Source: an uncultured Muribaculaceae bacterium
Lineage (GTDB): Bacteria > Bacteroidota > Bacteroidia > Bacteroidales > Muribaculaceae
Length of the DNA stretch: 7,954 nt
Assembly (NCBI GenBank): GCA_910583775.1
Contig: CAJTYD010000093.1
Span: 1-7,954 of the forward strand
Direction: 5' to 3'
Made by a program: the position numbers and the translations under genes. Positions 1 to 5,547 of this stretch are shown here, in pieces. The notes under the pieces were generated by a model. It was not told the origin of the DNA, did not search any database, and worked only from the letters and a program-made list of their open reading frames with translations. The stretch's first letter is position 1, and each line of letters opens with the position of its first letter.

Positions 1-54
1 CCAAGACCCTCAATAAAGCGAGCTAATTTTGGAACACGGAACTGAACACCCTAA
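1..54. other. Unassigned left edge, no supported gene
   Basis: All three plus frames hit stops quickly (14-16, 24-26, 43-45). An upstream gene could therefore end here, but the visible tail is at most 14 codons and matches nothing I recognise. On the minus strand one frame is open from about 51 to the left edge (reading ...FRVPKLARFIEGL) but has no start codon. A TAnnTTTG-like octamer (TAATTTTG, 24-31) is present without a visible -33 partner. I assign no function. Confidence 0.3.
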
Positions 55-240
55 TAAGTAAGTATTGAAATTTAAACGAAAGTAAATGAAGAATTATCTT
101 TTATACTTACTACGGTTTCTTTTTGGTTGCTTCCGGCTTGTCGTTCAGTCGAATATATTTATATTCTCCTTCTCTCCGCACCGGAATCAACTCAAAAATA
201 AACTCGTATTAAGTATAAATTAAACTCCAACACTTACTTA
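55..240. repeat. Large imperfect inverted repeat (palindromic element)
   Basis: Two arms can be aligned as reverse complements around an axis near 158.5. The outer arms are 55-75 and 220-240, matching at 18 of 21 positions and beginning TAAGTAAGT. The inner arms are 102-136 and 181-217, with 32 matched positions, three C-to-A differences (at 110, 119 and 130 on the left arm) and two single-base bulges (204 and 192). TT at 100-101 also pairs with 218-219, leaving 24 extra bases (76-99) in the left arm. At the centre, 151-157 and 160-166 form a perfect 7-bp stem on the same axis, separated from the inner arms by a symmetric 14 x 14 unpaired stretch. No transposase or recombinase is adjacent. 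It could be a MITE, an invertible segment or the gene for a structured RNA. The structure is seen directly; the role is unknown. Confidence 0.8.
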
Positions 241-282
241 ATTAAAAAGAAGTGTCAGATCAGAAAAAGCAATCTCTTCCAA

Positions 283-304
283 ATGAGATGACAATATGAA
301 ATAG
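283..304 (+). other. Chain of three minimal ORFs leading to the 308 start
   Basis: ATG at 283 stops at 289-291, overlapping an ATG at 288. That one stops at 297-299, overlapping an ATG at 296. The third stops at 302-304, three bases before the ATG of the 308-544 gene. Two of the three joints are ATGA overlaps. They could hand terminating ribosomes stepwise to the real start, or be chance in AT-rich sequence. The reading is seen directly; translation is unproven. Confidence 0.3.
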
Positions 305-307
305 AAT

Positions 308-544
308 ATGACAGCATTGACAATTACAATATTAAAAATTCTTGCAGTGATTCTTATCCTGGCAGCAATGATTGTGATTCTGCTCGGAATAAACCATCTT
401 TTCTCAGGCAACTTCAATTCCACACCCGAAGACAGCAAAAAGCTCAAAGAGGAAATCCGCCATGAGGACACCGTTATCTCCGACCGCAATGTCTTTCATA
501 ATTTCATTGCCGCAATGGATGGAAAGAAAGAGAAGAAAAGCTAA
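308..544 (+). CDS. Small single-pass membrane protein, unknown function
   Basis: This 78-residue protein has a strongly hydrophobic helix at about residues 5-33, rich in Ile, Leu and Val. A polar, highly charged tail follows: EDSKKLKEEIRHED at about 41-54 and a Lys-rich end (GKKEKKS). With no signal-peptidase site after the helix, it is probably an inner-membrane anchor with the charged tail on one side, perhaps binding a partner or nucleic acid. I do not recognise a family. The ATG at 308 is chosen because the ATGs at 283, 288 and 296 all meet stops within four codons; there is no clear Shine-Dalgarno. It converges on the gene at 571-1632 with a 26-bp gap containing only a weak near-palindrome (563-576). 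It lies 67 bp downstream of the large inverted repeat. The ORF is probably real, but evidence is limited to length, composition and a plausible membrane segment. Confidence 0.6.
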   Translation: MTALTITILKILAVILILAAMIVILLGINHLFSGNFNSTPEDSKKLKEEIRHEDTVISDRNVFHNFIAAMDGKKEKKS

Positions 545-570
545 GAACCTGTTTAAGAGTGCGTTTGAAT

Positions 571-1632
571 TTAAACCGATTGCTTCTTGCCACGGCGCCT
601 GCTGATCGCGACATAACCCATGGTGTAAATTCCGAGAATGACAAGTGTCAAAGTCGTCGTGCTCCATACGAGCATCGAGAAAGCCGCGCCGTCGGTATCT
701 GATATTCCGAAGAGCGAAAGAGCGAACATCACCGCAAGATTCCATGGGCCAAGACCGCCGTTGCTCGGAATGGCCATGCTCATCGAGCTGAAGACAAATG
801 AAATCAGTCCGGGAAGCAGACCGAATGCCATTCCATGTTCTCCGATAAGTTCTCTCGTGAATGGAAATGCAAAAAAGGATATGTAGGTTTCAAGAAAATA
901 GCAGGTCCAGATTCCAAGCGTCAGCCAGAGATAAGGCCAACGCCCCTTCATTGTAAATAGAATCCGGAATCCGTTCCAGGTGCGTTTCAACGAAAGAATA
1001 AATTTTTCAGCCCAGTTTCTATTTCTGAAAAAATATAAAACCGTAATGAAAGTTCCAATAACCCCGACTATTCCGACCCATAGGAAAGGATCCGAGACTA
1101 TATTGTAAATTCTTTCTCCAACCTTATAATGATCCATGAAGGCGAGAATCTGACGGTGTCCGACGCAAAGAGCGAGCAGAAGCAGACAAATGACAACGAC
1201 AGCATCGGAACCGCGGTCACCAATATCGGTCCCCAAAACCGTCGAAAACGGCACTTTCTGACGTTTCGCGATATAGATTACCCTCCAGGCCTCTCCCATA
1301 TAAGGAACAAGGAGATTCATGGCGTATGCTCCGAAGATCGAGCAACAGAGAACCATGCCAGGCACTTTCCCCACTCCGGCTCCGCGCAACTGTATGCCCC
1401 ACCGGATTCCTCTTATAATATGCGAAAGGGTGACGATGACCATTACAAGGAGCAGCCAGCCGTAATCCACCCCGTGACGAAGCACTCCCATGATGTGACG
1501 GAAATCAACTTTCCTGAAGAGCCATACCATCAGAAGAACCGAACATATAAGCGGAAGAACAACCCGCAACACCCTTTTAAGGATGTCGATGATTCTATCC
1601 TTTTTACTATTTATGGCGGAATCGTTATTCAT
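571..1632 (-). CDS. Flippase-like / lysylphosphatidylglycerol synthase TM-domain protein
   Basis: This is a 353-residue polytopic inner-membrane protein of the LPG_synthase_TM (UPF0104, flippase-like) family. A basic N-terminus (KKDRIIDILKRVLR) precedes about nine hydrophobic segments near residues 22-39, 58-75, 90-110, 143-160, 184-201, 236-254, 270-290, 298-311 and 318-340. Family signatures visible are NLLVPYMGEAWRV (106-118), the following GDRGSD (138-143), and SNGGLGPWN (290-298) in a late loop. It lacks the C-terminal aminoacyltransferase domain of full MprF, so it should be a stand-alone translocase-like protein for a lipid or lipid-linked sugar; the substrate cannot be read from the sequence. 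The start at 1632 gives a full-length product. A 9-codon micro-ORF (1654-1625, minus) overlaps it by 8 bp. It is convergent with 308-544 and divergent from the LRR gene at 1874. Confidence 0.85.
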   Translation of the reverse strand: MNNDSAINSKKDRIIDILKRVLRVVLPLICSVLLMVWLFRKVDFRHIMGVLRHGVDYGWLLLVMVIVTLSHIIRGIRWGIQLRGAGVGKVPGMVLCCSIFGAYAMNLLVPYMGEAWRVIYIAKRQKVPFSTVLGTDIGDRGSDAVVVICLLLLALCVGHRQILAFMDHYKVGERIYNIVSDPFLWVGIVGVIGTFITVLYFFRNRNWAEKFILSLKRTWNGFRILFTMKGRWPYLWLTLGIWTCYFLETYISFFAFPFTRELIGEHGMAFGLLPGLISFVFSSMSMAIPSNGGLGPWNLAVMFALSLFGISDTDGAAFSMLVWSTTTLTLVILGIYTMGYVAISRRRGKKQSV

Positions 1633-1654
1633 AACAAAAGTCTTTTCTATTCAT
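1625..1654 (-). other. Micro-ORF overlapping the flippase-like start
   Basis: On the minus strand an ATG at 1654-1652 opens a 9-codon frame (MNRKDFCYE) whose TAA at 1627-1625 lies inside the first codons of the flippase-like gene (ATG 1632-1630). The 8-bp overlap ATGAATAA is identical to the one between the sugar kinase and the SGNH hydrolase at 3927-3934. It might couple initiation to upstream translation, or be coincidence. Confidence 0.25.
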
Positions 1655-1788
1655 TATCTTAAATATAATAACACTTCAGGAGCCTTTAATGCAAAAAGAG
1701 TCCCAAAATCCGGTCACTGCTAAAATTATCCGCATTTATGTTAAACTATATTTATCAAATAATGTTATAAGTATAAAATCAGCAAAAC

Positions 1789-1836
1789 ATGAAGAACACA
1801 ACAGTCCTTTCTGCATTAAGCTTGATTAAAAAATGA
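1789..1836 (+). other. Leader micro-ORF 1 upstream of the LRR gene
   Basis: ATG at 1789 opens 15 codons reading MKNTTVLSALSLIKK, with TGA at 1834-1836 overlapping the next ATG (1833) as ATGA. The sequence loosely resembles a truncated signal peptide and echoes the MKRTVLFLAAL start of the LRR protein. It could be a decayed duplicate of that 5' end, a leader peptide, or chance. No Shine-Dalgarno is visible. Confidence 0.3.
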
Positions 1837-1877
1837 AAAACATAAAATACAGGTTACTTAAACATTTAGCGTTATGA
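1833..1877 (+). other. Leader micro-ORF 2, ATGA-coupled to the LRR gene
   Basis: ATG at 1833 opens 14 codons (MKNIKYRLLKHLAL) ending at TGA 1875-1877, which overlaps the LRR gene's ATG (1874-1876) as ATGA. Together with micro-ORF 1 this makes two successive ATGA joints. Such overlaps are the classic geometry for termination-reinitiation. The peptide is basic and unremarkable, so any role would lie in translation itself. Confidence 0.3.
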
Positions 1878-2941
1878 AAAGAACAGTTTTATTTCTCGCA
1901 GCCCTTATGACCCTGTCATGCTCATGGGCACAAAACCTTAATAAGAATGAAGCCAAAGCACTTCAGTCTTTCCTCGCGCAGCCAGCTGCAAAAGGTGGTA
2001 GCAATGCACAGGCCCTCGGCGTAGCCGGCAACAACGTGGCCTCAGCCCCCGGCATCAAAGTTGAAAACGGACGTATTACCGAGATCGACTGGAAAAACAA
2101 AGATCTCGGCGGCCAGCTCAATCTATCGGGGTTCGCAGCTCTGAAATCAATCGACATCACAGGCAATAAGATTACGGCTCTTACAGTCACCAACAATCCT
2201 GCCCTCGTTACCATCAACGCCGGCAAGAACCGCATCCAGAATTTCGACATTTCAGGTTGCCCGCAGGTTCAGGAGCTTCGTCTTAACAAAAACCGCCTTT
2301 CGGATATCGAAGTCTCCAATGTTCCTCTGATTAAGAAATTCAACATCTCAGGCAACATGATCGAATCGCTCGATATTTCAAATGCCGTAAACCTCGAATA
2401 TCTCAACTGCATGAGCAACCAGCTTACTAATCTGAACGTTTCAGGTTGCCAGAATCTTAAATCACTCTATGCCGCCTTCAACGACCTTACTTCCGTTGAG
2501 CTCGCCGGACTGATTAAGCTTCAGAACCTTAACCTCAATTCAAACAAGCTGCTCAAGCTCTACATCCAGAACCTTCCCTCAATCGAGACTCTTCTCTGCA
2601 GCGACAACCACATGGCCGAGCTCGCAGTGAAAGGCTGCAAGACGATCAATGAAATCTGGGCTCCCTACAACGACCTCACAAGCTTCACCGTAAGCAGCGA
2701 CGCCCAGACCCTCGCATTCGTCAATGTTGAATGGAACGACCTCACCTATCTGTCGCTCGCCAACCTCAACTTCCTGCAGCGTGTCAACGCAGCCAACAAC
2801 CAGCTCATCACTCTCGATGTTTCATTCGACCCGATGCTCCGCTTCGTCAATGTCACCAACAACGATATGCTGACCGATGTCCGCACCGACGGTGACAACG
2901 ACCTCCGCCACGTGCTCGGATATCCCGACTGGGGTTTCTAA
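1874..2941 (+). CDS. Secreted leucine-rich-repeat protein, twelve 21-residue repeats
   Basis: This 355-residue protein begins with a signal peptide (basic KR, hydrophobic core, likely cleavage in CSWA|QN near residue 19). The TLSC sequence is only a poor lipobox. A polar N-terminal region (20-64) precedes a cap, GRITEIDWKNKDLGGQL (66-82). The repeats follow: the conserved Asn recurs at residues 98, 119, 140, 161, 182, 203, 224, 245, 266, 288, 309 and 330, a spacing of 21 with a single 22. The pattern is L..L.v..N.L..LdvS.., a short LRR type common in secreted Bacteroidetes proteins. It should form a curved parallel-beta solenoid that binds a protein or glycan; the ligand is unknown. The chain ends soon after the last repeat with no sorting (T9SS), Ig-like or transmembrane domain, so it is probably periplasmic or released. 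It is a single-gene unit, followed by a strong terminator at 2976-3007. Confidence 0.9.
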   Translation: MKRTVLFLAALMTLSCSWAQNLNKNEAKALQSFLAQPAAKGGSNAQALGVAGNNVASAPGIKVENGRITEIDWKNKDLGGQLNLSGFAALKSIDITGNKITALTVTNNPALVTINAGKNRIQNFDISGCPQVQELRLNKNRLSDIEVSNVPLIKKFNISGNMIESLDISNAVNLEYLNCMSNQLTNLNVSGCQNLKSLYAAFNDLTSVELAGLIKLQNLNLNSNKLLKLYIQNLPSIETLLCSDNHMAELAVKGCKTINEIWAPYNDLTSFTVSSDAQTLAFVNVEWNDLTYLSLANLNFLQRVNAANNQLITLDVSFDPMLRFVNVTNNDMLTDVRTDGDNDLRHVLGYPDWGF

Positions 2942-2975
2942 TTTCAGCTGATTTATTAAAAGTTGTTATATCATT

Positions 2976-3007
2976 AAAAGCTGTCGGTAATTCCGACAGC
3001 TTTTTTT
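2976..3007 (+). terminator. Strong intrinsic terminator after the LRR gene
   Basis: A perfect 12-bp stem (2976-2987 with 2993-3004, core GCTGTCGG/CCGACAGC) closes a 5-nt loop (TAATT) and runs into seven T residues at 3001-3007, interrupted by one G and followed by more T. It lies 35 bp after the LRR stop codon. The A-rich left flank also makes it usable, more weakly, on the opposite strand. Confidence 0.92.
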
Positions 3008-3036
3008 GTTTTTTACTCCCTTTTAAATTAAATTTG
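3005..3036 (+). promoter_or_regulatory. Bacteroidetes-type promoter for the 3077-7831 operon
   Basis: The -7 element TAAATTTG (3029-3036) fits the Bacteroides consensus TAnnTTTG exactly. A TTTG at 3005-3008 provides the -33 element with a 20-nt spacer, inside the usual range. The start point would fall at about 3041-3045, giving an untranslated leader of roughly 35 nt. The -33 element is part of the T-tract of the preceding terminator, so the two signals overlap physically. Confidence 0.7.
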
Positions 3037-3076
3037 CATATTTTCCAATCGGAAGAACAACTTCATTTATGATTCG

Positions 3077-3934
3077 ATGAGACATATTCTTATAGCGGAT
3101 GCCGGAGCCACTAAGGTGGAATGGGCATTGATAACAGAATCCGGAGATTCTGTCGCCAGGCTTGATTCCGACGGGATCAACGCCCTGATGGCTTCGGCCG
3201 AAACGGCCGGCGCTATCCTTTCTACGGTGAAGAAACAGATTCTGGATTCCCCGCTCCCTGACCGTATATTCTATTATGGAGCCGGCTGCGCCACTCCGGA
3301 AATCTGCGGGAAGATGAAGAAGCTGATTCTTGAATGCTGGCCCGACGCGCAGGTCGAAGTCACTTCCGACCTGCTTGGGGCCGCAAGAGCCCTTTTCGGG
3401 AAAAATCCCGGAATCGCATGCATTCTTGGGACCGGCTCCAATTCCTGCCTTTACGACGGAAAAGAAATAGCCGGAAACGTACCCTCGCTCGGATTTATTC
3501 TTGGAGACGAAGGAAGCGGAGCCGCTCTCGGCAAACGGCTGCTCGGCGATGCGTTCAAAGGAAGGATCCCGGCTCTGATCAGGGAGCGCCTGCTCAATGC
3601 CTACAACCTGACGCTGCCCGATATTCTCGACAAACTGTATCGTCAGCCCGCTCCCAATAAATTCCTGGCCTCTTTCGTTCCATTTATTAAGGAAAATATC
3701 TGGAATCCCTACATATTTTCTCTTGTCCTGAAGGAACTCACCAAATTCATCCGCAGGAACGTGGCTCTTTATCCCGGAGCCCATTCGCTGCCGGTCAGTT
3801 TCACCGGCTCGATAGCATACCATTTCTCGGATATCCTTAACGAAGCTGTCTCTTCGCAGGGCTATTCCATCGCGAAGATCGAGGCCAGACCAATGGAGGG
3901 ACTTATTAAATATCACGCAGACAACGATGAATAA
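3077..3934 (+). CDS. N-acetylglucosamine kinase-like BadF/BadG family ATPase
   Basis: This 285-residue cytosolic sugar kinase has the ASKHA (actin/hexokinase) fold. Motifs in order are phosphate-1 DAGATKVEW (8-16), a GAGCATPE turn (68-75), an acidic TSDLLGAARAL segment whose Asp98 is in the place of the catalytic base, phosphate-2 LGTGSNS (117-123), GDEGSG (143-148), and the adenosine-site stretch SFTGSIA (241-247). The length matches bacterial and eukaryotic GlcNAc kinases. The likely reaction is ATP-dependent 6-phosphorylation of GlcNAc or a related amino sugar for salvage into the UDP-GlcNAc pathway; exact substrate specificity is inferred. The start at 3077 is chosen because the ATG at 3069 gives only MIR before a TGA that overlaps this start. 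It is the first gene of the operon, with a promoter at 3005-3036, and its 3' end overlaps the SGNH hydrolase by 8 bp, implying translational coupling. Confidence 0.85.
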   Translation: MRHILIADAGATKVEWALITESGDSVARLDSDGINALMASAETAGAILSTVKKQILDSPLPDRIFYYGAGCATPEICGKMKKLILECWPDAQVEVTSDLLGAARALFGKNPGIACILGTGSNSCLYDGKEIAGNVPSLGFILGDEGSGAALGKRLLGDAFKGRIPALIRERLLNAYNLTLPDILDKLYRQPAPNKFLASFVPFIKENIWNPYIFSLVLKELTKFIRRNVALYPGAHSLPVSFTGSIAYHFSDILNEAVSSQGYSIAKIEARPMEGLIKYHADNDE

Positions 3935-4595
3935 CAGAATCATATATCAGGCAATATTCCTCCTGACGCTTCTCTCATCAGTGCTTGCGCCTTCTGTTGC
4001 GACGGCCGACGAATACTGGGACAGGAAAGTGAGCCTTTACAGCGTCCTGCCCATAAATGAAACCGATATTGTCTTTTTAGGCAATTCCATAACCGATGGC
4101 GGAGAATTCAGCGAACTCTTCGGAAGAAACGACATAAAAAACCGCGGCATAAGATCCGATGTCATTCCCGGAGTTCTCAAAAGAGTAAGCCTGGTCACCG
4201 ACGGCAAGCCGCGGAAGATATTCCTGCTCATCGGGATCAACGACATCTCCCACAACCTGAGTGTCGGAGAACTTGCCCGCAGATATGAAAGTCTCGTTAA
4301 AGAAATCCGCAAGAAATCGCCTCAGACAAAACTGTATATCCAGTCGGTCATGCCGATCAACAACGATTTTAAACGCTACAAAGGGCTTTTCGGCAGAGAA
4401 AAGACCGTAAAGTCGCTGAACGCTGAAATCGAAAGAATCGCCTCAGAAAACGGAGCGCGCTACATTGATCTATGGCCTTTTCTGGCCGACTCCAACGGCA
4501 AGCTGAAAAAAAGCTACACCAACGACGGCCTCCATCTCAACGGTCCGGGATACAAGGCCTGGACAAACGGCATCCGGCGCTTTGTCGAAGAATAG
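3927..4595 (+). CDS. Secreted SGNH/GDSL-family hydrolase (acetylesterase-like)
   Basis: This 222-residue protein has a signal peptide (hydrophobic core about 5-22, likely cleavage in VATA|DE near residue 27), placing it in the periplasm or outside. All SGNH blocks are present: block I FLGNSITDG with nucleophile Ser54, block II NRGI with Gly74, block III IGIND with Asn105, and block V DGLH with Asp200 and His203. The order, spacing and GNSIT form resemble the PAF-acetylhydrolase/sialate-O-acetylesterase-like branch, which removes acyl groups, often O-acetyl from carbohydrates. The substrate is not readable from sequence. The 8-bp overlap with the sugar kinase suggests the pair acts on the same material, for example acetylated amino sugars from glycans or peptidoglycan, but that is inference. 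A gap of 31 bp separates it from the next gene. Confidence 0.88.
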   Translation: MNNRIIYQAIFLLTLLSSVLAPSVATADEYWDRKVSLYSVLPINETDIVFLGNSITDGGEFSELFGRNDIKNRGIRSDVIPGVLKRVSLVTDGKPRKIFLLIGINDISHNLSVGELARRYESLVKEIRKKSPQTKLYIQSVMPINNDFKRYKGLFGREKTVKSLNAEIERIASENGARYIDLWPFLADSNGKLKKSYTNDGLHLNGPGYKAWTNGIRRFVEE

Positions 4596-4600
4596 CAGCC

Positions 4601-4630
4601 ATGATTAAAGATAAAATAACATCATTATGA
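4601..4630 (+). other. Micro-ORF with ATGA overlap onto the DUF5106 gene
   Basis: ATG at 4601 opens 9 codons (MIKDKITSL) ending at TGA 4628-4630, which overlaps the start at 4627 as ATGA. It lies 5 bp after the SGNH stop codon and fills the whole intergenic gap. It could carry ribosomes between the two genes; it may also be chance. Confidence 0.3.
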
Positions 4631-5538
4631 AATATAGCGTAAAATCAATAATTACCACCTCTCTCATTGCTATGGCAGCGGCCTTTGCCCCCGCTGAATC
4701 AATGGCCGATGTGATCACCATCGAGCCTCTTTTCGAATATCCCGTGGCTCCCGAAGAGCTAAAGAGCCTGCCCGAGAAGTCAGACTACCTCGTTCAGCAC
4801 TTCTGGGACAACATGGACTTCAGGTCAAACGGAGCGGTCGACCAGAACGCCCTCAACGATGCCTTCAAGATCTACACCGTTCCCTTTCAGTGGGCCCAGA
4901 AGGAGCTCGTTCTGAAATCGGTCGATAACCTTCTGGAGCAGATAGCAAAGAAACCGACGCTTCAGATCCAGTTCATGAAAGCCGCCGAAGAGGCCCTATA
5001 CGGCCCGAGAGCCGAAATCTGGATAGATGAGATCTACGTGAAGTTTCTTGAGAACTTTATCAAGAACAAAAAAATGTCGGCAATCCGCAAAAAAAGATAT
5101 CAGGAGCAGCTCAAACAGATACGGAATTCCACAGTAGGCAATATCGCTCCCTCATTCACGTTCTCCACACCGACGGGCAACCCCGGCAAATTTGAACCTA
5201 TCGGAGTGCTCACCGTTATAGAGTTCGGAGACCCCGACTGCGACGACTGCCGTCATTCCAAACTCAAGATGGAGACCGACGTCACATTCTCCTCCCTTGT
5301 CGACAAAGGCCTGATAAACGTCCTTTTCATCGTTCCGGATCCTGTGGAGGGCTGGCAGACCAAACTCACCGGATATCCTTCCAACTGGGTCATAGGAGCC
5401 TCCGACGATGTCTCCGACATATATGACCTCCGTCTTTCCCCCTCCTTCTATGTCATGGGCAAGGACGGCAAGATAATGGCGAAAAATATAAACGTTAAGG
5501 AAGCCATGGCCATTGCCGTGGACGCCGCCAACAAATAA
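4627..5538 (+). CDS. Secreted DUF5106 protein with C-terminal thioredoxin-like domain
   Basis: This 303-residue protein has a signal peptide (about 1-27, cleavage likely in SMA|DV). The N-terminal helical part (about 30-168) carries the HFWDNMDF motif (58-65) expected of DUF5106 proteins. A TlpA/ResA-like thioredoxin fold follows: VGNIAPSFTF (170-179), strand LTVIEFGDPDC, the CDDC active site with Cys205 and Cys208, and a cis-Pro position in LSPSFYVMGKDGKI (Pro272). These features predict a periplasmic thiol-disulfide protein. CDDC is an unusual, very acidic CxxC that should favour a particular redox potential or partner; direction (reductase or oxidase) cannot be told. It sits between the SGNH hydrolase and DoxX, 9 bp from the latter, so co-expression with DoxX is likely. 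Such proteins are common and poorly characterised in Bacteroidetes. Confidence 0.85.
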   Translation: MKYSVKSIITTSLIAMAAAFAPAESMADVITIEPLFEYPVAPEELKSLPEKSDYLVQHFWDNMDFRSNGAVDQNALNDAFKIYTVPFQWAQKELVLKSVDNLLEQIAKKPTLQIQFMKAAEEALYGPRAEIWIDEIYVKFLENFIKNKKMSAIRKKRYQEQLKQIRNSTVGNIAPSFTFSTPTGNPGKFEPIGVLTVIEFGDPDCDDCRHSKLKMETDVTFSSLVDKGLINVLFIVPDPVEGWQTKLTGYPSNWVIGASDDVSDIYDLRLSPSFYVMGKDGKIMAKNINVKEAMAIAVDAANK

Positions 5539-5547
5539 TCATCAGCG

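Noticed and set aside
110..190. Minus-strand reading frame of about 26 codons from a TTG at 190 (IPVRREGEYKYIRLND... ending TAG at 112-110)
   Set aside because: It looks coding-like but has no ATG or GTG start at its head, a stop just upstream, and lies wholly within the palindrome, whose pairing explains the sequence better. It could be a gene-end remnant, but I cannot support that.
55..240. Integron attC site
   Set aside because: The bulged bases and imperfect arms recall attC folding, but the ends lack the RYYYAAC and GTTRRRY core sites and no integrase or cassette array is present.
563..576. Near-palindrome GTTTGAATTTAAAC between the convergent genes as a bidirectional terminator
   Set aside because: It is short, has one mismatched pair and all but its end pairs are A-T, with no T-tract on either side; too weak to call.
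1129..1662. Long plus-strand ORF of 177 codons opposite the flippase-like gene
   Set aside because: It is an antisense shadow: composition is irregular (His/Asn/Pro rich) and the minus strand has clear family motifs over the same bases.
1747..1754. TATATTTA as a -7 box for the LRR gene
   Set aside because: It misses the final G of TAnnTTTG and has no TTTG at 19-21 nt upstream; promoter of the LRR gene remains unlocated.
1738..1770. 10-codon ORF (MLNYIYQIML) in the divergent leader
   Set aside because: It is not linked to any start or to the overlapping micro-ORF chain and reflects AT-rich composition.
3023..3943. 306-codon minus-strand ORF opposite the sugar kinase
   Set aside because: The plus strand carries the full set of ASKHA kinase motifs; the antisense reading has no recognisable domain.
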